The notes below the pieces were generated by a model that saw nothing but the letters and a program-made list of their open reading frames with translations, did not search any database and had not been told where the DNA came from. A program made the position numbers and the translations under genes. A stretch of DNA of 64,000 nucleotides from assembly GCA_948470475.1 (NCBI GenBank), contig OX419338.1, positions 31,962,382 to 32,026,381 on the forward strand. The letters run 5' to 3'. Below, piece after piece: positions 23,801 through 37,200 of the stretch. Within the stretch, counting starts at the first letter, position 1. Each line of letters starts with the position of its first letter. This DNA comes from Galaxea fascicularis. Lineage: Eukaryota; Cnidaria; Anthozoa; Scleractinia; Euphylliidae.

Positions 23801-26800
23801 GGTCTTCTTATGTAATGACCACTAGCCACGGAATCTGCAGTTTGCCTGACGACAAATTCAAGTCTCCCTTTCTCGTATCAAACTTTTTTTACTGCGACAA
23901 ACCAATACAACCCGATATCTCCAGCGTTTTGGAATAGACCGTAGAAATGAAAATACTACTTACCATTTCACCTGATTTTGTCAACAAAGGTGGTGTTACC
24001 TGTAACAAAAACAAGTTAGAAAGCATGTTTTTCTTTCAGCGAAGACAGCGCTACAACAAAAAGCCTTTAATGTCATTGACATCACAGGGTATAACTCCAT
24101 TTGGGTTCGCGACGTTCACGTTTAAAAGAATAGAGGGTTTGGAGTCACACAAGGATCTCACTCCACCAATTACGTTACTGGTCAAACTGGACGGTAATGA
24201 TCTTCGCCTCGCAACTCAAGGGTGTTTATTTTCAATTCTTCTTGGTCAGAAATATACTTTGATATTTCAGTTGCATAAATATTCAAGCATCAAGGGTCCT
24301 TCCAACCCAGCCTTGCAGTTGTAACCGGAATAATTAAATTAACTACTAAAATCACTGCACCTTTTCAGCAACGTGTGACATCTCTGATTTGACGATCCTA
24401 AAGAAACATGAAAGCAGTGCACCGCCAAGTTAACCCTTAAAACCATAAGTGATAAGCGTCAAATCTCAGGACTGTCATTAAGGGCCGGGGGCCGGAGACC
24501 GGGGATTTTCCCCCTCGTATTTTGAGAAATGTTCCCAGCGACTTTGATATAAAACCAGCATGTTGACTTCACTACAGCAACTCGAATCCCCGGCTACTTT
24601 TTGAAAATTATTGACAGCCCTGATATCTCCTTGTTATATCAACGCTCTATGAAACACAACATTAATTGGCTGGATATTTTAACGATTTCTCCCCACTACT
24701 TCCATAGGAAATGTGCAGGGACAACAAATGAGAATTTAAATTTTGGTCTTAGGATTTAAAGGGTTAAAATGTAACGAAGCTGTAAGACAACATCAGGGCA
24801 ATTGATTATGCACAGAAACAGTGCGTGAGATAGTTTCGGTTACAATACCATTTCTCAACACCTAAGAAAAAATCATACACTGTCATATGCGTAGTACTCA
24901 AGTAACACAGGCATCAAGAGTTTCAGTTTCCTTTGTGCAACGCAGTGCACTATGGCACAGAAAGTGAGCACCAAGTCTTGAATGGCAGCCATACCCTTGT
25001 ATTGTTTGGCAGTTAGTTCCTATATTCGCGTAAAAGGAGACAAGAAAAGGGAAAATAAGCTGATATGACTGCCATTCGAGAGCTGGTGCTCACTTTCTGT
25101 CCCACAATGCGTTGCGTCCCACAAAGGAAATTGAAACTCTTGATGCCAATGATAAATGCATGCAAGGATCACTAAAAAAATCGACAAACAAATTGAACTG
25201 AACAGCGCCGTTGAAGAACATACTACCATAAATTGAAAAGACGTGAGACTTGGCAGGGCGTGACATCAGGAACAATATGCTATTAATTTAACAACTAAAG
25301 GCTGGTTTACACAGCGACATAAGCATAAGCATACCGATGTTTGCACTGCGCTTATTCTACGCCGCTTTACACACTTGTTTAACGCGACATAAGCATAGGC
25401 ATAAGCATAACAAAATGGAAAAGATTCCTTTTCTTAAGCTATCGCTTATGTTACGCCCGGTTTAAACTACGTATGCTCATACTTATGTTTATGTTTATGC
25501 TTATGTGACTGTGTAAACGAACCTTAAGCTTTGAAAGACAGTCCACAAAACCTATCGGTCAAATGAAACGAACACAAGTTCATGACGCATTTGGACGGAG
25601 AAAAGACATTTTGTACATAATACCGAAAAACGTACGATTCTGGTAAAATCCGATTTCATTCCGTCAATGCAAGTATACCCTAGCATAACAGTTCATATTA
25701 AGTCTCTAACAAATTGCAAATGTCCCTTGGAGAAAGACGGCTAGTTTGAAAAAGACTGGGTTGAACGCCTGCTCTTTTACTAGTTAAGTCAGCTTGGCTC
25801 AGTCACAGTTGAGGCCTTACTTGTGTCGAGGAATGTAAGTCTTCACCAGAGAGCGCAGCACCTCGAGACTGGCATTAAACACCTACGAAGGAGAGTCACT
25901 ATCAAATTAGCATAGTGCATTATTAAGTGATATAAGAACGCGGGGATTTTTAAGAACACAAGAGAAGTGCGGAGAGAAGCACGAGCCGAAGGCGAGCGTT
26001 TCTCCTCTCGCACTTCGTTTTCCCCTAATTGCTGTAAAACTGTTCTCTATAATGCGGTCACCTCTATTACGCGGTCGCGGTCACTTTGTTAAAATGAACC
26101 ATACTAATGCACCAGATATATTGTGCATGGCGTTAAATGGTTTTTTATTTCTATTCTTTCGCCCCAAGGGTGACCGCTTGATCCAGGTTTGGATTGTAAA
26201 TCCTGCAACGCCGTTTATTACGCCATACAAACTGGTTTTATATAACCACTGACGAAGGGCTTCGCAACTCACTGAAAACACTTGATCCTTGATCCCTTTC
26301 TGAATCAGCTGAACTGTCGCTTTCACCACAGTCCTAGGATCCTTGTCCGCGGTGAGCTCGGGTGTCTCGGCAGTCATTTCCTTCTCAACATTTTCCATGG
26401 CCTCTTGGCGGTACTTCCACTGCTTAGAATAAGCGTGCTGTACCTAAATGAAAATGCGACCCAACGAAAGTCAACTTTCTCGTCTTAGGAGAACCCACAT
26501 CATAACCCACGAGTTAGTGCTTAGCATGCAAGTGAAGACACGCCGTCTCGTTCAAGGAGTGTTCGTTCCCTTCGATCAGCGGTTGGAAAACGAGCGAATC
26601 TGGAAAGTTCTGGGGCCCATTTCTTGAAACTATCTTGAAATCACGGAAAAATAACAGCTTTTCGCGGTTTTAGAAATGGCTTTCCGGGACTTTCGAGAAA
26701 CGGGCCCGGTGATCCGGAAGTCCGCTTGTGGATATATCGGAATTCCGCTTGCACTGCGCATTCTCAGAGTTCAGTTCCATGTTTGAATTCTGTTTTATTT

Positions 26801-28080
26801 CCGTTCGTTTGTATTGTTTGAAAGAAAAAAAAACAATCAAATTAAAAACCTAACGGATCTTTTCAGAGCTATTTTTATCTATACTGTTTTTTTTTTCTGC
26901 GACTGCGTCTGCGCTTTGATCGGAAAGTCCCTCAAAACGACCAATCAAAACGCGAGGTTTACACTCTTCATTGAATAAATTAAAGCAATCGAAAATGTCC
27001 AAATTAAAATTCAATCATACTGTATTTTCAGACTTACCAAGTCTTCACCAAACACTTCAATGACAAGGGATGCCGTTCTAAGATCATTCTCCTTTAAAGG
27101 CTCTGGTCCATCTATCAGTCAAAAAGAGTAAATATCTCATAATTCGTCACATGTACCTATCCAATCTGACAAACTAACCAACTATGATTTTTAAAGGCTA
27201 GCAAAACTTAAGTCCCACTTCTTCCGCAAAATTCAAATCTTTTCCGGTTGACTACAATATGACGTTAAGTCTAGTTGCCATGTAATGAATACATTCGCCT
27301 TGTGATCCTGAGAGATTTTATTAAACATGTAAGCTAATCGCACTTTTGCTAAAATCTCAAGCAAGCTTCTCTTAATAACAAGCTGAGCCCAGTTGTTCGA
27401 AAGCTGATTAACCTAATCCAGGATTAGCGTAAACTTTGGTTGCAGTTTTTCACTTTTGGACGAAAGTTGCTTCCGTTGCTTTTTGTTTTTCAGGATTGAC
27501 TTCCCCTAATCTAAAATTTTGCAGAATATCAGCATTGAACAACGTTTGGGGATAGAGAAATAACCTCCTTGATTAATTTTTAATCTTGGTTCAGCGTTAA
27601 CCGGCTTTCGAACAACCGGGCCCTGGTTTACAACTTTAGCTATAAGTCTTTTAAAAAAAAAATGAGCAATATAAAATCGACAAAAGCTTACATATTCCAG
27701 ATCTCTGATGTCATCACGTGATTTACCAGTGTGTGCATTAAATTAGAATTAACTTGAAGGACTTTGAATTCTAAGGCCACATCATCCACAACTCCATTTT
27801 AACAAGCCTTTGAGGTTTCCAGTACAATTACCCGAATTTGCTGCGTTCTCTCTTGGACTTTCCACCTCTTGCTCAGGTTCTGGAGGCCTATGGTAAGATT
27901 TAAACAGTATTACAGCTTAATATTATTGTATAATGATTCAAACAGAAATTGAGACAAAACACAATCTAAAATGGCGTTAAGGGAGGTGTTTTTGGTGAAA
28001 TTTTGGGAAAATAGGGTGAATTGAGATTGAATGCGGATAGAACTGAAGGAACAAAAGAGTATACTCTTTAACAATTAGAC

Positions 28081-28114
<34 letters not shown>

Positions 28115-28258
28115 TAGTATCACCCAACTAGTCGGACAGAAAAGGCAATAATAAAGTTAGCAAATGCAAGTTGAAGAAATATTTATTTGGGAATAAAACG
28201 AAGAAAGTGTAACGCTCGATTGCTACTCGATGACTATTACTAATAGTCCTCTAGTAGC

Positions 28259-28296
<38 letters not shown>

Positions 28297-31200
28297 GTTG
28301 GGTGATACTAAAATCAGTTAGTCCTCTGAAGGGGTCGGACTACCTGGCCTTCGTCTTCTAATTATTCACTGAAAGGTTTAATTTTCAACAACATTCAAAT
28401 CCAATATTTTCCAATTTTTCATAACTGTTAACATTCTCCCAAATAACTCTACTTCCTTCCAACCATTCCAAAATCATCCAAAAATTCTACAAACGCTTAC
28501 ACTGCATTAGAATCCAGCCTGATGAAACCACTTTTCGATTGAATGAAATATTGGCGAGAGTCATTTAAGGAAAAGTGCTGTGGTGCTGCGTCGGTGAGAG
28601 AGAGGTACATGAAAATTTGTTTTTATAAAATGAGATGATAATGTAAACTGGTTACCGTAAAGAGATTCAAAATGACCGTCAAGACCATAAAGAGATTCAA
28701 ATGACGTTTCGAGCATAGCCCTTCGTCAGTCTTTAAAACCTAGCGACGATCAGGATCAAATTTCTCCTTGTATATCAATGCTTTATAAAACAGAGAGGTC
28801 AAGAGAATTAGGGACAAGATCACGCGCACAAGATGAATTTGCTTGATATTTTCACAATTTCTCCCTACTACTTCTATGGGAAATGTATAGGGGCAACACA
28901 TGAGAATTTAAATTTTGAGCTTAGGGTTTATGGATTGAAGAGGTACCTTTTGTTGTTTAAAGCTGGAAGTGGTCGATCATCTGCAACATCATCCTGCAAA
29001 TGACAGGAAAGCTTGTTACAAGAAGAAAGATGAAGCTCTGAAATATCACAAGAACTGCAAGCCAGGTGCTGTCAGAAAAGTCTAATTTGAATGTTGATAC
29101 CAGCCTTTTGTGAAGAATTTATCAGGATTACAAATAGATGGTTTTCAGCCACTCTCTAGGGACATCGATAACAATGGTGAAACGAACAAATGCTGATGGC
29201 CGATCAAAACGAGCTAATGAGGAATCTATTGTTTACCGTCCACCAGCATGGCGGCGATAACGTAACGTGAAAACCACCTAGGTCCCAAAAAGTTTGGCGT
29301 AGACACCAAATGATGCGTTGGAGAGCTTGGGCAACACCGACGGCAAAGGAAAAAAAAAAGTGTCATTTCAAAATATAAGTTCCCGTCATTTTAACGCTAT
29401 CGCGTTAGGGAAAGATTTCCACACAGCCCCATACATTAATAATACATGCATAACTGTCATACTAACTCTTTTCCAAAAACGAATAGAGTTTGGTTCACAA
29501 AATGTATGCATAATTAATATATGGGGCTGTGTCGAAATCTTGCCTCGCGTTTGTCCCAACGTTTTTCAACTCGTAAAATGTTGACGAACTTATGTTTCCG
29601 GTTTGCATGTGACGTCATGGCGGCCATGTTGGTGGTCAAGAACAGTAGTCTGTCTCTCCGCTTGGAATTAAACTCTATTTTTATGCAAATTCTGCTAAAA
29701 AATATTGTATTGTTTTGACCACCAACATGGCCGCCAAAAACACAGGTGCTAAATGACCATAAGCAAAAAAGAAAAGAAAGAAAAGAAAGAAAACTAAGCG
29801 AAAAATTACGGTCATGGCCTCACGTTTACGACAGAATGAAAAATTTGCTCATTTCACGTTGTCGTTTTGAAGAGGACCGCAAAGATATGCAAATTGCAAG
29901 TGTTGAGAATGGGTTTGTGCTCATTAAACCAAACATTTTAAGGTGTTCTCTCCACAGTTGCCGCCGTCGTTGCTTGAGCCGCCGTAACACGTTGAACATT
30001 AGCTGAAATTTGTGTGCAACGGCGGTTTCCGTTTGGCTTACGCAGCGTAGCGTAACAAGACCGAGGGAGACCAGTTTCACGAAGTGTTGTTACAAGGTGA
30101 AACTCTTGTTTTTATAACAACTACGACCGTTGCAGATGTAGAAAGCGGTTCTACTTTTCTATCGTGAAAATCCTCTCGCAACGGAAGTTTCACGAAATAA
30201 GTTTCACGAAACCAGCCACGTTACACGGAGCAACGCCTGCTGAAACTTGTTTCGCAGCGCCGTTGCACATAAAAGTTTCAACGTGTAACAGCGGCTTTAA
30301 GCTCCCTTTTTACTAAGAGACTTCGATATAAAACCATACCTTTCTAGGACTAATGATAGGCGGAGTATCTTCTCTTGGTGAATGTCGCTCTCTTATTGGC
30401 GCCAGTGGAGGGGGGGTTCTCGTGTCTTCTTCCCGAAGGTGAGGGGGAGGAGCCTGTCGACTGTGATCTGGTACTATTGGGGGGAGGGGTGGTGGGGCTA
30501 ACATTGGAAAACAAAACGTGAAATTAAACTGTGTTTATGGTTCTCGTTTTAAACGTTTGCCGATCTTCGGCAGTTTAGGGATCTGTTGATGCCCGCCGTA
30601 GATCCGCGAAAACTATATTCAACGTTTATTGAAAAGATGAAAATGTGAACGTGTCAAATACATTCGTTTGTTCGTTTTTCTGCTTGGACGTTCGTTTGAC
30701 TGTTTTATAAAGCTCTCTAAACAAGTAAGAGCGGTATCAAGACATAGCGAAGAGAACTCTTCACGTTTTCATACATAATTCTGCAATGCAGCCTCTTTTG
30801 TTTCGGAGTTGCACCGTCTTGCAATTAGCAGTAACGTAATTAATATTATTGGTAATTATTAGATTAGCCCACTTTTGTTTGTTGTCGTAGATTTCACCTA
30901 TCGTTAAAACCGGTTTAAGACAAATCTGGGAAGGCGCGGCATGGACCGTTAAGATTCTGTGCTTCAGTTTGTAACCATCCAGAAAGAACACGGTGTTCCC
31001 GTCGTCCAGATTTCAAATATATTTCAATTTAATGATACACAAAACCAAGAAACTTAAATGATGCTTTCTTTCTTACCCCCTAATAAGGCGTTTTAGCAAA
31101 AACAACGGCAGCGGCAACAAGAGCGCCACAGAACAATAAATTTAATGAGAGCAAAACCGACCGCTCTGCACGTGCGTTTTGTATGTTTCTACATTTCTTT

Positions 31201-34200
31201 GCCATTTCCTCTGCAAAACCACAACATGAAATGTTACGTTTACCAAATGTTACGTTTGGTTTTCGAGAACGTGAACGCATAACCGTTAAGTTTTTGTTCT
31301 CTTTTGCTACTAAACACCGTTCATAGTAATATTTAGACCATTGGCGGTTCATCAGCATTTTCCATATTAAACAAGAATAATCGCGAAAGAGTTTCAAAAC
31401 CGAGAATTTATATTTTGAGATAACGTTTCCGTTGCCGTCGCCGTCGCCGTTGCTAAAGCATCCTAATAGGGAGCTTAAGCAACGAAGACGGCAACGACAA
31501 CGGCAACGAGAACGCCACAAAACAATAGGTTTAATGAGCAAAAACAATCGCTCTGCACGTGCGTAAACATTATGGTACATTTCTTTGCCGTCCTCTGCAA
31601 AACAACAACGTGATATGACCAAACTTTAGGTTTTCTCGAGAACATGAGCGCATGACGGCAAGTTTTTCTTTCGTTTTCTTTGCTTTAACACCTTCACAGT
31701 AACGTAGACCCTGGACAGCTCGCCAGCGTTTTTCACGTTAAACAAATTGGGATAATCGCGAAAGAGTTGCAAAAACGAGAAGTTATATTTTGAAATGACG
31801 TTCTCGTTGCCGTCGTCGTTGCTTAAGGTCCCTATTTAGACCATTGGGAGTTCAGCAGCATTTTCCATGTTAAACAAATTGGAATAGTCGCGAAAAAGTT
31901 GCAAAAACGAGAGGTTATTTTGAGATGGCGTTTTCGTTGCCGTCGCCGTTGCTAAAGCTTTGTTTGAATTGGTGGTCTATGCCAAACGTGGCAAACTGAT
32001 TAGGGGCTCTGGTGGTTTACGCCCCAGCCTTATCAAATTAAAGAAAGCCTGCACAAGAATACTTACTTATGTTTATTGGCTTGTGTTCATTTTTTGGTCG
32101 CTACAGACAAACAAATAAATAAATAATTAAAAGCAGTCAATTCAATACCATCCAAATAGGAATGTAACCATGTAATATTGTTATAATCAGACCCAGGATT
32201 ATCGTGTCCAAATGGCAAAAGCAAAAGTTCTTGATGGAGGTTTGGATACACAGTAGCACTTTATACCAGCAAAATCGTTTATACCCTGCAACATAGTATT
32301 CAGTTAATTAACAACTAACTCAAGAAACTAAGCACCGGTTAGTGTGCGCGCGCTTTTGATAAAAATACCCAAATATACAGTGCACTCGGCGCGTTTTTTA
32401 TTTCTTTATTAAATGCAATCTTGAGGAACAGCTCACCATCGAAAGATACTCAGCCCTCTTTCTAGTGTTAAAAAGCCAGAAAAAAATGTTCCCTCTCATG
32501 ATGAACGTACATATTATGAGACAATAAGACAAAACTCACCCCATTAAGTTCTAACAGCTCCTGGATGTCTAGCTGTTTGTAAACATATACGCGAAATTCA
32601 TCACTCTGCCTCTACGGGGACAAAGAATAAGGTAACTAACCTATTGAGAGGCAAAGTCAGTCCCACCAGCTGGTCAGTTGAACCTGGCTTTTGTGTCATA
32701 CAGTACAATGTAATTTGATGTTTATTGCTCCACCCCTTTCCTCCATCAACGCACGTGCAAAGCGATTGTTTTTGCTCATTAAGCCTATTGTTTTGTGGCG
32801 TCCCGTCCTAGTTGCTAAAACTCCCTAATAATTAGGCAGGACGCGATGGTCACAGGATCCCCAGCATGAAATAATTAGGCAGGGCTATCACTAGGATTTT
32901 AGGTAGCTGGATGAATGAATTCAAGTAAGTGGCTACATATTATAATGAGCACAAAGCTCACAAAGGGAATTTTCTGCTTTCTGGGGCAAAAGTAGCCAGC
33001 GCAAAGTGGTCCAAAAGATGGCGGAAATCCACCAGCTACTGGCTCCCTGTTACAACCCTGATTAGGAGTTTTACTACTCAGCAGGATGGGATAGTAGTCT
33101 GTCACAGGATACCCAGCACAATGACACTTGCATGTTACTATATGAAAGTTAGGTTATGTGAAACAAACCAGCAAGAACTGAATTTGGTGAGCAATTACAC
33201 AAACAGAAAGTGGTGTAGCTGGTATTGAGCTTACTTTCTTCTCCATAGCAAGGTCATAATCCTCCATTTCAACAGCCTTTTTCTTTTCAACTTCATACCG
33301 CCCAAGCTTCTCACCAACCTGTTAAGAAAGCAGGCCAATCTGACACAGTGTTCTCATTTTCAGGCGGTAACCGGTAAAATTTACCGCCTGTAATACCACT
33401 TATTAAACCTCCCAGTTAGTACACGCACTGTGATTGGTCAATTTTGCAGGCCGTATTCTCCTGTACGGCCCTTGCACCAGATTAATCTCAGAGATATAAT
33501 AACTACTAACCTCGTTTTCTCGATCCGTGCTGTAAGTTACGGATCCTCATTTTTTCCCACTGATTTACAGCCCGCACGCTTCACGCTTGGGCCGTAAGCG
33601 AACGGGAAAAAAAAACTCGGTCCGTAACAGTACGGACCTCAAACTTGGTTAATAAGAGGTATTTATTACTGTCTGAAGTTGACCAGAATTAAGCAAATTT
33701 ATCAGGGGCACCCAACGAGCAAATTAAGCAAAAAACCCTTTGAGGGATATTTCTAGGCTCCTTGTAATGTTTAAAGACTGTTTAAAGAGTTGTTTTAATC
33801 AGCTAGTTTGATCTGTTCGGATTTCTTAGCTGAAAATTGAAGTGCCCGAAAATTTTAGGGAATGAAATCTTCATTTCAGAAATTGCTAGCTGAATGTCAC
33901 CTTCTCTGTGAACTATTTGCTTGCCCGAAAATGCTAGGCGACCTTTTCAAGAGTCAAAAATTGCAAAAATATCCCTTCCGAAAATCTAAGGGACTATTTC
34001 CCCCTGGATTTCCCTGGTTGCGAATATTTTAGGTGATGTTTTAGTTAAGAAATCAGTAGCTTTTGGCAATGCATTATCCGAAAGTCTTAGAACGGGTAGA
34101 CTCTCCCGAACAGATATTTCATCGAAGTTTCTCGCTGGGTGCCCCTGATTTATATATTTCACGTAATATACTACTCAGACATAATAAACATGGCTGCTAT

Positions 34201-37200
34201 TGCTATAATGATTTGAAAACCTCTTTTACCTGTTGTGCTGAAAACAAGGGAGTAAACTGAATACAACTGACAAGCTTGAGTCAGTTTAACCACTGGCATT
34301 AGTTACTGAGAATTAAAGAGAGGCAACATCTAAGTTGTAGAGAAGTAACGCAGTCCATACCTTGTACAGGTCTGATATAACAGCTGTCAACTTCTTGGCA
34401 TAGTCATATCTTTCCACTGGTGGAAATAAGTTGTGTTAGATATAAAAATTTACTTCACAAACTGAGCACCTGATTGTGAAATAATAAGGTTGAAATTATT
34501 CATATTAAGCACCTACTTTGCACTGCTTCTCTCTTCTTATCATCAAGTTTTCTTATCAACGCAGCCGTCTCGGGATCCTGGCAAATAATACAAATGACAC
34601 AACATAAGAACAAAGGTGTTCAAAAATGGTGCTCATGTCAATAACAAAACACCACAAATCAATATTGTACTTTGTGGTACTTATTGTTATGTGAATATAA
34701 GTTGTCGTCCATAGACATCATAGTGTTGAGATAAGGAAAAAAATGGAAAAACTGGCGTAGATCGGAAGCGGCGGCCACCGCGGTTGCATTGATATTTGGT
34801 TGGTATCTATAGAAGTCAGTTTGACAATGCTAATTAAAGTTTGATGATGCATAAAGCTTCATTACTTGTACAGCACACATTATGTCCAATAGCCACTACC
34901 ATAAACTGGGACAAAGAAAAATCGAAATTAAACTGGTTTGAAAATTTGTAGACCAAAGAAAAATTTGAACCGCAGCATATACATTTCATGTGCTGAGTTG
35001 TGGTTCAAATTTGCTTTGAGTTTGAAGCAATTTAAATCCCTTGCAATTAACTTTTCTTCCCATTTGTGTCTGGTTGATTGTCCAGTAAATGTTTATCACA
35101 GCTTGTGCTTCACCAAGTTACAAGACAACAAAATCTGGTGACCTAAAAACAACCATGAAAACTGTATCTGGGAAAGGATGCTTTTGAGGAACACGAAAGC
35201 TGGCTTACCAATCTTACCTGATACATGTCAAAGGCCAAGTCATCCATGCGAGAAATGTAATCAGGCCTGTAAGTGGGGAATAATTTATTAATTAATATCA
35301 CTCTATAAAATTAATGCAAAAAGCTCTTCATGCATCATTTACTAAAACAGACTATGATAATGACCAGGAAACACTTCTAACATACTTGTTTATTCTGCCC
35401 CAGATGGGTCCCTGATTGGAGTTATGGTTCATGTATCCCTGCACAAGACTGTCAACATTCTTCAACTAAAAAAAGGGTGCAAACTTTGTAACCTTTTATA
35501 TAACATGATGATCAATATACATCTACCAGTAGTGACATTGCTACTGACAACATTTTGCTACTTACAGGGCCAGGATCTAGTGGATTATAAGGTACATCAG
35601 TTGGGTCCCCTATGACATTCACAGCGACCAAGCCAACCTGACATAGAGATGACACATTGTATGTTAAGTTCCAAACTACCATCGGCTACATCAATAAGTT
35701 ACATGTCATTCAAATGCCAATTTTAAGAACACTAGTAAAGTTTGAGAGGCACTTGCCTGGGGCCCACGCTTCTTTTAGCACTTGCATTCTTAAAACTTCC
35801 TGCATGCTTATGCAACTCAACAATGTATTTGGTGCTTTTTATATTTCTTCTAATAATGAATTGGAACAAATGTACAACTTGCCTGGTTATAGATGTTGTA
35901 CTTGTTCACATGATTCTTGTGTAGAATCAATTTAACAAAAGCGCCCTCAGCATCAAGGTGAATGGATTTAAGCTCCCTTGCCTTAAGAAATACAACAATA
36001 AAAAAATGATGCTGAATCAGGATGTCACAAAAATGAGTTCAGAATAATTGTACTGATCAAAAATGATGATGACAGTGATGATGATGATGATGAAGATAAT
36101 GATAATAATAATGATAATGACAATGCTGATGATGATAACAATGATAATGATAACGATGATATTGATAATGTTGATAATGATGTTGATAATGTTGATAATG
36201 ATAATGATGATGATGATGATACAGCAATGACAATAATTATCAGTATGTACCCAGTCTTTTTCACATACAATACTTTAAAATGTATTGAATATAAGGTTAC
36301 CTTGAACTCTGTACTTTCATTGTTTGATAGACCCACATACCTGGAGGAGACGCATAAGTCAGAATATGAAAAGTCCACCTACATGACTGTATGCCTTATG
36401 ACTGGCAAGCAAGCTGGTGTGTGAGTAAAACTTTCACCCTAACTATCAACAGGGTTGCCACTCATTGCGACAGAAAAAACTCCCTGACTTTTTACTGACC
36501 AAAGATCAGTTTCCACTGACCATCAGAGGCAAATCCTCAGGCAATAAAGCCAGCAATGAAGCCAAAGAAATCAATTCCTGTGAAGGATTTTTTGAAACGA
36601 AAACACCTTTACTACCAAAGAATCTCTTTCCAAAACCAAATGACTAGCCAAATGTAAAATTCCCTGACCTTTCATTGACTTTCAGGTAGAATTTAGAAAT
36701 TCCCTGACTTCATACATAATTCCCTGACTTTTCCCTGACCTTGAAAAAAAATCTGTTTTTCCCTCACTTTTCCCCGACTGTGGCGACCCTGATCAAGCTG
36801 TGTAAAGTGAAGAGCTGTAAATTACGGACTATTTCAATCCATGGCAAATTGCTTTGTTTATCATTTTCATCGGGTAAATTCCGTTTCAAGCAAATAAATC
36901 ACACAAGTGTTGAATCAACATCTCACACAAAAAGGACCTACCCCAGCCTTTTGAACTTGGATGTCAGCAAGGAAGGTGACTGTCCAGGAGGTACTCTGCT
37001 GATCAACACCTCAACTTTACTGGCTAAAAATTGACATGACCAAACAAGACATGCATAGTATTTTGCATCAAAACTTTCAACAAAATTTTCACTGTTTACA
37101 TCATTTATAAGCTACAGTCAGCTCAAATTGTCAGCACTGCACACCAGTTTCTATCTGGCATAAAACAATATATGGAGGATTGCTCAAACATACAGTGCAC

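Noticed and set aside
31080..31622. 180-codon minus-strand frame
   Set aside because: Runs through a compound GCAACG-rich dispersed repeat; Arg/Cys-rich low-complexity product with no family resemblance.
36025..36378. Minus-strand frame reading DFSYSDLCVSSR then YVGLSNNE
   Set aside because: Only the YVGLSNNESTEFK part is CEP104 (exon 5). The upstream part is intron before a good CTCCTCCAG acceptor, and the downstream part is simple repeat.
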